Positions 1-6,873 of a stretch of 13,830 bases of DNA are shown here, piece after piece. The first letter of the stretch is position 1, and each line of letters starts with the position of its first letter. The notes under the pieces were generated by a model. It had not been told where the DNA came from. It ran no database searches and was given only the letters and a program-made list of their open reading frames with translations. The position numbers and the translations under genes are program-made. Source of the DNA: Acidobacteriota bacterium (GTDB taxonomy: Bacteria > Actinomycetota > Acidimicrobiia > Acidimicrobiales > SHLQ01); contig JADFOM010000038.1 of the NCBI GenBank assembly GCA_022562835.1, positions 1 through 13,830 on the forward strand, read 5' to 3'.

Positions 1-96
1 TCCCGTCGTGGTCATTTTTCCTAACCCCGAGTTTTTTTAGACCGGCGAGAATTTTTTCTGCGACGATCGACAGTTCCGCAGGATGTCGCACCGCAC

Positions 97-102
97 AGGA
101 GG
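97..102 (+). promoter_or_regulatory. Ribosome binding site of the molybdenum hydroxylase gene
   Basis: A perfect AGGAGG lies 5 bases before the ATG at 108. It fixes this start over an overlapping ORF that begins at 83 in another frame. The preceding 96 bases contain three runs of T (around 15-19, 31-37 and 51-56) and no gene that I can recognise. I cannot assign a promoter there. Confidence 0.8.
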
Positions 103-107
103 AGCAC

Positions 108-2348
108 ATGGTCTCATACCGTGTCATAGGCCAGCCAACACCCCGGACCGACGGCACAGAGAAGGTCACAGGAGCGGCGCGCTACACGGCAGATGTCCAA
201 CTCCCCGGCACCCTCCGGGCCAAAGCCCTGCGAAGCCCGTTGCCCTACGCCCGCATCATCCGCATCGATACCGCCCGGGCCAGGGAGCTACCGGGAGTCC
301 ACGCCGTCCTCACGGGGGCCGATGTCCGGGGCGTCCTCTACGGCAAAAGCTATCGGGACGCGACGGTGCTGGCCCAGGAGCGAGTCCGCTTCATCGGTGA
401 GCAGGTGGCGGCGGTGGCCGCCGTGGACGAGGAGACGGCCCAGAGAGCCGTGGACCTGATCCAGGTGGAGTACGAAGAGTTGCCTGCTGTCCTCGACCCT
501 CTGGGGGCCCTCCGGGAGGACGCTCCGATCCTTCACCCAGAGATGAACAGCTATGCTGGTCTGCCCCGGCCCCTGGAGAAGCCCTCCAACGCCTTCTCTC
601 GAGAAGTCCGGGAGAAGGGAGATGTGGAGACAGGGTTCGCCCAGGCTGACCTGGTGGTGGAGAACACCTTCACCATGGCCCGGGTACACCAGGGCTACCT
701 GGAGCCCCACTCGTGCCTGGTCTGGATCGACCAGCAGGACCGGGTGCAGGTCTGGGCATCGAACAAGGCGCCCCATAGCCTGAAGCAGGGCCTGGCCGTG
801 GCCCTGGGCATCCCCCCGGAACAGGTCTGCGTGAACCCAGTCGTCATCGGCGGGGACTTTGGCGGCAAGGGAGCAATTTGGGACGAGCCCCTGTGCTACT
901 TTCTGGCCCTGCGCACCGGGCGGCCGGTGAAGATGGTCATGGACTACGCGGAGGAGCTCACGGCCGCCAACCCCCGCCACCCAGCCGAGGTCCGCGTCAC
1001 GACCGGCGTCAAGCGCGACGGCACGATCGTGACCTGCGACATCGAGGGCTACTTCAACACGGGCGCCTACGCGGCGTTCGTGCCGCTCGGCTTCCTGCCG
1101 GGCCCACGCCACGCCGTCGGCCCCTACCGCATCCCCGACGCCCGCGTGCGCGCCTACCACGTCTACACCAACAAGGTCCCCGCCGGACACATGCGCGGCC
1201 CCGGCGAGCCCCAAGCCATCTTCGCCATGGAGTCGCACGTCGACGTCATCGCGCGCACTCTCGGTCTCGATCCCGCCGAGGTGCGCCTGCGCAACGTGAT
1301 CCGCGAGGGCGACGCGAACGCGCTGGGCGAGCTTTACCACGACCTGCACGGCGCCGAGACCATCGAGGCGGCGCTGGAGGCCTCGGGCTACCACGCCCCG
1401 CCGCCCGCCCCCGACGGCCCCGTGCGCTACGGCCGCGGGGTCGCCATCGGCGAGCGCGCCCCCGGCGGCGGCCAGACGCACGCAGCCGTGACGTTCCGGC
1501 CGGATGGCTCGGTCGTCGTCCACACCTCGATCTTCGACCAGGGTTCCGGCACGTACACGACGATCCGCCAGATGGCCGCCGACGTCCTCGGGATGAGCCC
1601 AGAGCGCATCGACGTCGAGGTCTGGGACACGCCGGAGACCGGCTTCGACAGCGGCGCAGGCGCCAGCCGGAACAGCCGCATGGCGAGCGAGGCCGTCCAC
1701 GAGGCCGCGAGGGCGGCACGCGGCGCGCTCTTCGCGCTCGCGGCGGAGCTCCAGGGCTGGCCGCAGGACCGCATCGCGCTCGAGGACACGGTGCTTCGCC
1801 GGACCGACACGGGCGAGCGCGCCGAGCTATCGAGCCTGCTGGCCCGCGCCCGCGCGCCGGTGACCGGGAGCGCCGACTTCGACGACACGACGCACGCCCA
1901 CGTGACCGCGTTCACCGTGCAGGTCGCCGAGGTCGCCGTGGACACCGAGACGGGCCAGGTCCGTCTGCTGCGGTTCACGTCGGTCCACGACGCCGGGCGC
2001 GTGCTGAACCCGATGGGCCACGAGGGCCAGGTGCGCGGCGGCGCGATGCAGGGCATCGGCTTCGGCCTGATGGAGGAGCTGGCAATCGCCGATGGGCGCG
2101 TCACGACGCCGTCGTTCGCGGACTACAAGGTGCCGAGCATGGCCGACATACCCCAGATGCAAGCCATCGCCATCGAATCGGACGGCGGCATCGGGCCGTT
2201 CAACATCAAGGGCATCGGCGAGAACCCCGTCTCCCCCGCGGCACCGGCCATCGCGAACGCCATCGAGGACGCCGTCGGCGTGCGCATCACCGACCTCCCG
2301 ATCACAGCCGAGCGCGTCTACCGCGCGCTACGGGCCAAGAACCCGTAG
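108..2348 (+). CDS. Molybdopterin-binding large subunit of a xanthine dehydrogenase/aldehyde oxidase/CoxL-like hydroxylase
   Basis: The 746-residue product has the usual size of the Mo-cofactor subunit of molybdenum hydroxylases. These enzymes insert a water-derived oxygen into an aldehyde, an N-heterocycle or CO. The order of motifs fits: an N-terminal alpha/beta hammerhead domain (about residues 10-125), the cofactor loop GGDFGGKG (248-255), the substrate-loop motif MRGPGEPQ (from 362), and the C-terminal GIGENP (702-707) whose Glu705 matches the catalytic glutamate of the family. The loop is not the AYRCSFR signature of true form I CO dehydrogenase, so CO is an unlikely substrate; the real substrate cannot be read. 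The FAD and 2Fe-2S subunits normally encoded beside it are absent here. Codon use changes sharply near 945-990: CGG is the main Arg codon before and CGC almost the only one after. The gene may therefore be a splice of two relatives. Start chosen by the AGGAGG at 97-102. Confidence 0.88.
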   Translation: MVSYRVIGQPTPRTDGTEKVTGAARYTADVQLPGTLRAKALRSPLPYARIIRIDTARARELPGVHAVLTGADVRGVLYGKSYRDATVLAQERVRFIGEQVAAVAAVDEETAQRAVDLIQVEYEELPAVLDPLGALREDAPILHPEMNSYAGLPRPLEKPSNAFSREVREKGDVETGFAQADLVVENTFTMARVHQGYLEPHSCLVWIDQQDRVQVWASNKAPHSLKQGLAVALGIPPEQVCVNPVVIGGDFGGKGAIWDEPLCYFLALRTGRPVKMVMDYAEELTAANPRHPAEVRVTTGVKRDGTIVTCDIEGYFNTGAYAAFVPLGFLPGPRHAVGPYRIPDARVRAYHVYTNKVPAGHMRGPGEPQAIFAMESHVDVIARTLGLDPAEVRLRNVIREGDANALGELYHDLHGAETIEAALEASGYHAPPPAPDGPVRYGRGVAIGERAPGGGQTHAAVTFRPDGSVVVHTSIFDQGSGTYTTIRQMAADVLGMSPERIDVEVWDTPETGFDSGAGASRNSRMASEAVHEAARAARGALFALAAELQGWPQDRIALEDTVLRRTDTGERAELSSLLARARAPVTGSADFDDTTHAHVTAFTVQVAEVAVDTETGQVRLLRFTSVHDAGRVLNPMGHEGQVRGGAMQGIGFGLMEELAIADGRVTTPSFADYKVPSMADIPQMQAIAIESDGGIGPFNIKGIGENPVSPAAPAIANAIEDAVGVRITDLPITAERVYRALRAKNP
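930..990. other. Codon-usage breakpoint inside the molybdenum hydroxylase gene
   Basis: Before this point Arg is mostly CGG (about twelve CGG to five CGC, plus CGA, AGG and AGA), and Leu and Pro favour CTG and CCC. After it Arg is nearly always CGC, and GCG, ACG and CTC rise. The reading frame and the protein fold continue unbroken. The switch follows the highly conserved cofactor-loop region, a place where reads from two relatives could be joined or where homologous recombination could occur. Confidence 0.55.
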
Positions 2349-2368
2349 GGGCGCGATTCATCGCGCCC
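2349..2368 (+). terminator. Hairpin directly after the molybdenum hydroxylase stop codon
   Basis: GGGCGCGA (2349-2356) pairs perfectly with TCGCGCCC (2361-2368) around the loop TTCA. It starts on the base after the TAG stop. The position suits a transcription terminator or mRNA 3' end protector, but there is no U-tract, so it may instead be a repeat element. Confidence 0.4.
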
Positions 2369-2451
2369 GCACCCAGGGCATCGACACACCCAGAGTTCCT
2401 TGCGCGAGCGGGAAGTCACCGCTTCGTGCAGAATACGCCGTCAGCTTCCCC

Positions 2452-2482
2452 CGTTCGTACTGAGCCTGTCGAAGTGCGGACG
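2452..2482 (+). repeat. Palindromic repeat, copy 1
   Basis: CGTTCGTACT (2452-2461) pairs with AGTGCGGACG (2473-2482) through 10 bp, including two G.T wobbles, around an 11-base loop. The core CTGAGCCTGTCGAAG matches, in opposite orientation, the element at 2523-2549. Elements of this look are common in several bacterial phyla. Confidence 0.6.
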
Positions 2483-2522
2483 AGCGCTTGCCCAAGACGA
2501 TCGCCTCATGTGCAAGCCCTCT

Positions 2523-2549
2523 CTCGCCCTTCGAGAGCCTCAGGACGAG
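2523..2549 (-). repeat. Palindromic repeat, copy 2 (inverted relative to copy 1)
   Basis: CTCGCCCT (2523-2530) pairs with AGGACGAG (2542-2549) through 8 bp with one wobble, again around an 11-base loop. Read on the minus strand its core is CTGAGGCTCTCGAAG, close to copy 1. The shared loop length and arm position suggest one element family, inserted head to head. Confidence 0.55.
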
Positions 2550-2684
2550 CGGCTCACGGGTCTACGTCGTGAGCTTGCTCGGCTCGCCCCCGAGCCGGCA
2601 CGATGTTGCCTCTCTAGCGCCCCCCTTCCTGGCGGAGGCGTTGCCCCAAAGCCTTTTCCCGCACCCACGCACCGGAGGGGGAGT

Positions 2685-2770
2685 GCAGAGGGGCGGAGCC
2701 CCTCTGCCGGGGGCACGGGGGTGTCCCCCGTCGATGGCTATTTCTCCCCCTTCCTGGCGAGGAAGGGGGA
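2685..2770. repeat. Cluster of three perfect G/C-run hairpins
   Basis: Three stem-loops follow one another: GCAGAGGGGC/GCCCCTCTGC with loop GGA (2685-2707), ACGGGGG/CCCCCGT with loop TGT (2715-2731), and TCCCCCTTCCT/AGGAAGGGGGA with loop GGCG (2745-2770). The 5' arm and loop of the third, CCCCCTTCCTGGCG at 2746-2759, also occur as a direct copy at 2621-2634 without the full 3' arm. No T-run follows any of them. Confidence 0.7.
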
Positions 2771-2844
2771 CGGGGGGATGGTCGAAACGGCTGTCGAGCA
2801 CCGCCGCCCCCGGAGCGAACGGCGTGTCGGCGTCAACGGCCCCC

Positions 2845-4113
2845 CTACCCCGCCGCCATCTCCTCGACAAGCGTCGGCAGCTGCACGGCGATAAGCGCGG
2901 GCGAGCCGTTGCGCACCTGCTCCAGCCCCCGGCGCAGCGCCGGCCCCACCTGCTCGGGGTCGCTGACCTCCTCGCCGTACCCGTTCGCGGCCTCCGCGAG
3001 CTTCGCGAAGTTCGGCGGCGGGTCGAACAGCCCACCCTCGTAGTCGCCCGCCCCAACCGCCTCCCCGTCGGGGAAGGCGTGCTTGAGCCCGATCGTGCCC
3101 GTGCTGTAGGAGCGGTTGACGAAGACGACCGTCAGGAACGGCGCGCCGTAGTGCGCGGCCGACCAGAGCGACGCCAGCGGCGTGCCGAACATGAAGTAGC
3201 CGTCGCCCGTCGCGAGCACCACGTCGCGCTCCGGCTTCGCCATCTTCGCACCGAAGGCCGCGCCCGAGCCCCAGCCCCCCGCGCTGCCGCCGCTCTTGAA
3301 GTACGTGCCCGGCTGCGTCCGCTCCGTGTGCGCCCGCACGTAGATGGACGAGCTGAGCGCATCGTCCAGGAGGATCGCCTCGGGCTCGAGCAGCCGCCCG
3401 ATCTGGTAGCCCACCCAGCGCGGGTGGATCGGCGTGCGCTTGCCCGCCTCGAGCGCCAGCGCCTCGCTCGCCTCGTGAACCTGTCGTTTGGTCGTCGCTA
3501 GTACCGACGGCGTCTTGTCTGCGAGGCTCGCCGCGAGGTCTTGTACCGTCGACTGTAGATCGTCCTCCTCGACGACTCGGTTGAGCAGACCGAGTTGCGC
3601 GGCCTCGGCCGCACCGAAACGGCGACAGGTTGCGACGAGTTCGATCGTTGCCGAGGGGCCGATCGCGCGTACCAGTCTCGGGATTCCACCCCACGCCAAT
3701 GGGATGCCGAGGTCGACCTCGGGGATGGAGAACTGCGCTGTCGATGTTGCGATTCGGAGGTCGCAGGCCGCGGCGAGGACAAGCCCGCCGCCGACGCAAT
3801 GCCCCTGAATCGATGCGATCGTGATTGCGTCGACATCCTCGAGTGCACTCGCCATGTCGTGGCCTGCCTTTGCGGTCCCCAGTCCATCGACCGTGACGTC
3901 ACCGAAGGCGCCGAGGTCGAAACCGGCGCAGAACGCACGACCCTCACCGGCCACGACGATGATGGAACAACCTTGATCGGCGAGGTAGTGGGTCGCCTGG
4001 GCGATCTCGTCGAGGCAGCGCGGACTCAGAGCGTTGAGTACCTCCGGTCGTGACAGTGTCAGTTGGCCGATTCTGTCGGTGACGACTGCGGTCACCGTGT
4101 CGAACGTGGTCAT
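2845..4113 (-). CDS. Hybrid reading frame: enoyl-CoA hydratase-like N-terminus joined to a ThDP-enzyme C-terminus
   Basis: Residues 1 to about 213 of 422 are a crotonase-fold enoyl-CoA hydratase/isomerase: the oxyanion-hole segments GRAFCAGFDLG (58-68) and GHCVGGG (104-110), then PEVDLGIPLAWGG (131-143). Glu132 fits one of the two catalytic glutamates of classical hydratases. The other, normally right after GGG-x, is Val112, so hydratase activity is doubtful. From about residue 221 the protein is the C-terminal third of an acetolactate synthase-like ThDP enzyme: TPIHPRWVGYQ (227-237) and the cofactor motif GDG (303-305) with Asn333 in the usual place of the second half. The roughly 350 N-terminal residues of such an enzyme and the last part of the hydratase are missing. 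GC and codon use rise abruptly at the join. I read this as an assembly chimera of two partial genes, though a true fusion is not excluded. The start at 4113 is set by the ATGA overlap with mtnA, not by an in-frame codon further upstream. Confidence 0.8.
   Translation of the reverse strand: MTTFDTVTAVVTDRIGQLTLSRPEVLNALSPRCLDEIAQATHYLADQGCSIIVVAGEGRAFCAGFDLGAFGDVTVDGLGTAKAGHDMASALEDVDAITIASIQGHCVGGGLVLAAACDLRIATSTAQFSIPEVDLGIPLAWGGIPRLVRAIGPSATIELVATCRRFGAAEAAQLGLLNRVVEEDDLQSTVQDLAASLADKTPSVLATTKRQVHEASEALALEAGKRTPIHPRWVGYQIGRLLEPEAILLDDALSSSIYVRAHTERTQPGTYFKSGGSAGGWGSGAAFGAKMAKPERDVVLATGDGYFMFGTPLASLWSAAHYGAPFLTVVFVNRSYSTGTIGLKHAFPDGEAVGAGDYEGGLFDPPPNFAKLAEAANGYGEEVSDPEQVGPALRRGLEQVRNGSPALIAVQLPTLVEEMAAG
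3448..3480. other. Probable chimeric junction between two genomes
   Basis: On the minus strand the codons AAA CGA CAG GTT CAC of the hydratase end are followed by GAG GCG AGC GAG GCG CTG GCG of the ThDP-enzyme part. GC and codon bias change here, as does protein family. The GAG/GCG-rich stretch is internally repetitive and could have served as a short shared overlap between reads. Confidence 0.65.
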
Positions 4114-5219
4114 GTGTGCTCCTCGACGCGATCCGGGAAGAGTCCGGCGAGGGCGGTCGGATCGCATACCCCGCGCTCGGTGATTATCCCTGTGACCAGC
4201 CTCGACGGCGTGACATCGAATCCATAATTGATGGCGTGGGTTCCATCGGGTGTGAGCTGGACCTTGGTCTCAACGCCGTCCAGCAGCCCTGTGATGTGGG
4301 TCACTTCGTTCGGGTTTCGCTGTTCGATCGGTGTCTGCGACAGGCCGTCGGTGCTCGTCCAATCGATCGTCGAGGACGGCATGGCTGCGTAGAACGGTAT
4401 GTCGTTGTCCGATGCTGCAAGTGCTTTGAGGTAAGTGCCGATCTTGTTGGCGACGTCGCCAGTACGGCTGGTGCGATCGCTGCCGACCAATACCGCATCG
4501 ACCATGCCATGTTGCATGAGGTGACCGCCGACGCTGTCGACCACCACGGTGTGCTCGACACCATGTTGACCGAGTTCCCAAGCCGTGAGCCTCGCTCCCT
4601 GATTGCGGGGCCGGGTCTCATCGACCCACACATGGATTGGTAGCCCGGCGTCGTGAGCAGCATAGATAGGGGCCGTCGCTGTGCCGTGATCCACAAATGC
4701 CAGCCAGCCCGCGTTGCAATGGGTCAAGACGTTCAGGGGCCGGTCCACCGAGGCGTGCAGAGCACGCAGGATAATCAGCCCGTGCTCACCGATGCGCCGA
4801 CAGTGCTCGACGTCCTCGTCCGCGATGAAATCGGCGATCTGTCCGGCTGCGTGGACAAAATCCTCGTCGGGTAACGAGACGTCGAGTGAAGCGACGACGC
4901 GTTGGGTCGCCCAAGAGAGGTTTAACGCCGTCGGCCTGGCCGCGTTGAGTGTGCTGCGCGCCGCAGCTAGACCGGCCGCGCGATCGGTAGGGGCGTCCGT
5001 TGCGTGCGCAATGGCGGCGAGGTACATGCCGTAGCCCGCCGCTGCTCCGATGAGCCCCGCGCCGCGCACCGTCATGCCAGCGATCGCTGCTGCCATTTCG
5101 TCGACCCCATCGATCGTGCAGATGTCGAATGTGAACGGCAACAATTGCTGATCGATGGCCAGCACGCTGCCGGCATCGTCCCGCCAGATCGTCCGGTAGT
5201 GCTCGCCGTCGACATTCAT
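4110..5219 (-). CDS. mtnA: S-methyl-5-thioribose-1-phosphate isomerase
   Basis: This 369-residue cytoplasmic enzyme converts methylthioribose-1-phosphate to methylthioribulose-1-phosphate in the methionine salvage pathway, which recycles the methylthioadenosine left by polyamine and autoinducer synthesis. It belongs to the eIF2B-alpha-like isomerase family and has about the normal length. Visible family motifs are VRGAGLIGAAAGYG (51-64), THCNAG with Cys168, VDETRPRNQGARLTAWEL (199-216) and VGSDR with Asp248; Cys168 and Asp248 fit the catalytic pair. Its TGA stop overlaps the ATG of the downstream hydratase-like gene in an ATGA (4110-4113), so the two are probably translationally coupled. No other salvage gene (mtnB, mtnK, mtnP) is in view. 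No clear Shine-Dalgarno precedes the ATG; see the possible -10 box at 5227-5232. Confidence 0.93.
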   Translation of the reverse strand: MNVDGEHYRTIWRDDAGSVLAIDQQLLPFTFDICTIDGVDEMAAAIAGMTVRGAGLIGAAAGYGMYLAAIAHATDAPTDRAAGLAAARSTLNAARPTALNLSWATQRVVASLDVSLPDEDFVHAAGQIADFIADEDVEHCRRIGEHGLIILRALHASVDRPLNVLTHCNAGWLAFVDHGTATAPIYAAHDAGLPIHVWVDETRPRNQGARLTAWELGQHGVEHTVVVDSVGGHLMQHGMVDAVLVGSDRTSRTGDVANKIGTYLKALAASDNDIPFYAAMPSSTIDWTSTDGLSQTPIEQRNPNEVTHITGLLDGVETKVQLTPDGTHAINYGFDVTPSRLVTGIITERGVCDPTALAGLFPDRVEEHT

Positions 5220-5226
5220 TTCATCT

Positions 5227-5232
5227 GGTCTA
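5227..5232 (-). promoter_or_regulatory. Possible -10 box of mtnA (leaderless arrangement)
   Basis: On the minus strand TAGACC lies 7 bases before the mtnA ATG, the spacing that would start transcription on the A of the start codon. It lacks the final T of the TAnnnT consensus, and no -35 is evident. The rest of the 162-base divergent gap up to 5381 shows only the ribosome binding site of the next gene. Confidence 0.3.
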
Positions 5233-5370
5233 GCGCATTTTGTCGACTTCTTTGCAGAGGAAGCCGTATGCCGGACCTATTGCAGAAAAATCTAGATGCG
5301 CGATTGAAGAAACCACTCAGTGTGGGAACCAAACAAGGTTTCGTGTCGTCTCATCGATAACTACGACCCC

Positions 5371-5376
5371 AGGAGA
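5371..5376 (+). promoter_or_regulatory. Ribosome binding site of the DUF4349 lipoprotein
   Basis: AGGAGA lies 5 bases before the ATG at 5382 and decides that start, which also gives a well-formed lipoprotein signal peptide. Confidence 0.75.
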
Positions 5377-5381
5377 ACAAG

Positions 5382-6776
5382 ATGTCACGGCGCAAGAAAG
5401 TCTCAAGTCTGATAATTGCTATCGCACTAACCTTTATGTTGCTCGCCGTGGCGTGCAGCGGCGGAGGTAGCGATGAGAACTCCATGGCTGACGAGATGCG
5501 CGGCGAGCCTGATGGTGTTGCGGTGGGCGATGACCTCGTCGAGGAGCATCCCCGCAACCTGGGTGAGCCGGAACTGGCTATTGCTGAGCCCGGCTCGGTC
5601 AATCCCTCTCTCCCGCCCGATCCCTCGGTGGATAACTCCAACCTCGAAGACGAAACCCAAGACGTATCCAAAGACGAGGTGGAGCCTCCCGCGAAAGAAG
5701 ATATCGATACCAACGTGGTCGTGATTGACGTCAAACCGCTCAATCTAAATCGCGACATCATCAAGACCGGCACAATGACTATCGAGGTAGACGACGTCCT
5801 CACGGCCTCGGCCGAGGCGGAGGCAGCTATCGAGGCGCTGGGTGGAGCGGTGTTTGGGCAACATACCGTTGCACATGAGACTGCGACCACAGTGTTCACA
5901 TTCAAAGTGTTGCCCGAAGACTTTGGCAAGGCGCAGACGGCACTCGCCCAACTCGGTGACGTCGTCGAACGGACGGTATCGGTCCAGGATGTGACCGACC
6001 GGGTGGTCGATCTGGAGAGCCAAATCGCAACGTCGGAGGCCAGCGTCGCTCGGCTGCGGGCATTGTTGGCCAAAGCGACCGATCTCAACACGATCGTGCA
6101 GCTCGAGCAGCAACTGCTCGCACGCGAAACCACCCTCGAGACCCTGCGCGGGCAGCTTCGTACGCTCGACGATCAGGTTGCATTGTCGACGATCGTCCTA
6201 ACGATTACCGAGGCTATTGAGCCCGCACCGATGCCGGCAATACAAATTGTCGCCACCGCTGTCGCGGACGGTACAACGGTGTGTCCCGGCGAGGAATCGC
6301 TGTCGCTGAGCGGCGACACCGACATCATGGTCTGTATCGAAGTCACCAACACCGGTGATACGACCCTTTCGGGCCTTGAGGTGTCGACGACGGGTGGCGA
6401 CCTCGACGCCCTTGTCTTTGAGGTCGTTTCCGGCGACGAGACCAAGGTCGAACCGACCGACAAGGTGGTATTCGCAGCTACGACCGAAGTAACCGAATCT
6501 GCGCTTCTTACCGCATCGGTGGTGGCGACCTACGGCGATGAGGACACCGAGATCGTGAACGGTCGATCATCGGTCAACATCGACGTCGATCGGCCATCGA
6601 CACTTCCAGGGTTCGCAGACGCGTTCGGTCGCGGCAGCGACGCAGTTGTAAGCATCTTTGGCGTCGCGCTGATCGCGATTGGTGTTCTCCTGCCGTTCAG
6701 CTGGCTACTGGTCCCCGCGGCTGTGGTATGGGCCTTCCGCCGCCGCAAGGGTGGGCTGGAAGCTCCAGCTGCCTGA
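5382..6776 (+). CDS. DUF4349-domain lipoprotein with an extra Ig-like domain and a C-terminal membrane helix
   Basis: The 464-residue product opens with a basic n-region, a hydrophobic stretch and a lipobox-like LAVAC, making Cys25 the likely lipidated residue. Residues 26-120 are an acidic, low-complexity linker. Residues 123-276 match the DUF4349 family: a strand-rich start (RDIIKTGTMTIEVDDV), the characteristic VQDVTDRVVDLESQI, then a probable coiled coil (about 205-262). DUF4349 proteins are anchored surface proteins of unknown role. In members I know, a membrane segment closely follows this domain. Here about 115 residues (286-402) intervene, with the look of an Ig-like/DUF11 repeat (VCIEVTNTGDTTLSGLEV) and two cysteines (301, 318) that could form a disulfide. 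A long hydrophobic segment (421-451) followed by RRRK closes the protein. With both a lipid anchor and a terminal helix it would be held to the membrane at both ends. Confidence 0.85.
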   Translation: MSRRKKVSSLIIAIALTFMLLAVACSGGGSDENSMADEMRGEPDGVAVGDDLVEEHPRNLGEPELAIAEPGSVNPSLPPDPSVDNSNLEDETQDVSKDEVEPPAKEDIDTNVVVIDVKPLNLNRDIIKTGTMTIEVDDVLTASAEAEAAIEALGGAVFGQHTVAHETATTVFTFKVLPEDFGKAQTALAQLGDVVERTVSVQDVTDRVVDLESQIATSEASVARLRALLAKATDLNTIVQLEQQLLARETTLETLRGQLRTLDDQVALSTIVLTITEAIEPAPMPAIQIVATAVADGTTVCPGEESLSLSGDTDIMVCIEVTNTGDTTLSGLEVSTTGGDLDALVFEVVSGDETKVEPTDKVVFAATTEVTESALLTASVVATYGDEDTEIVNGRSSVNIDVDRPSTLPGFADAFGRGSDAVVSIFGVALIAIGVLLPFSWLLVPAAVVWAFRRRKGGLEAPAA

Positions 6777-6873
6777 GGGCACACGTTCTGGAATCGAAGC
6801 GGCTCGGTGTCGGTTGAATCGGGTGAGACAGACCCGCCGGCATCGAGCCGCCGACAGAACCGGAACCCGTCAC

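Larger units (their letters stand above)
2349..2844. other. Gene-free, hairpin-dense intergenic region
   Basis: No credible gene lies in these 496 bases between two convergent reading frames. By eye I count eight perfect or near-perfect inverted repeats: 2349-2368, 2452-2482, 2523-2549, 2552-2574, 2581-2596, 2685-2707, 2715-2731 and 2745-2770. None has a following T-tract of canonical intrinsic-terminator type. Some could still stop transcription from either side. The style (paired CTGAGCCTGTCGAAG-like elements, G/C-run hairpins) resembles intergenic repeats I associate with Chloroflexota bins; that link is from memory and not checked. Confidence 0.75.

Noticed and set aside
15..56. T-runs near the window start as intrinsic terminators
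   Set aside because: No clear GC-rich stem precedes any of the three T-runs within the visible sequence.
1191..1214. Possibility that the first gene is coxL of a true CO dehydrogenase
   Set aside because: The active-site loop reads MRGPGEPQ instead of the AYRCSFR signature of form I CoxL.
288..1700. Long minus-strand frame of 470 codons opposite the molybdenum hydroxylase
   Set aside because: It has no recognisable motifs and mirrors the GC-rich codon structure of the gene on the other strand, a usual shadow of high-GC coding DNA.
878..2572. 564-codon plus-strand frame overlapping the molybdenum hydroxylase
   Set aside because: The product is an Arg/Pro/His-rich shadow translation in another frame, without any domain.
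2400..3501. Plus-strand frames running through the intergenic region into the ThDP-enzyme part
   Set aside because: Their translations are low-complexity Arg/Pro/Ala sequences. The hairpins and the conserved ThDP-enzyme protein on the other strand explain this DNA better.
6679..6873. Upstream in-frame start of the hydrolase-OsmC gene
   Set aside because: It would overlap the DUF4349 gene by about 100 bases and add an Arg-rich stretch unlike the family.
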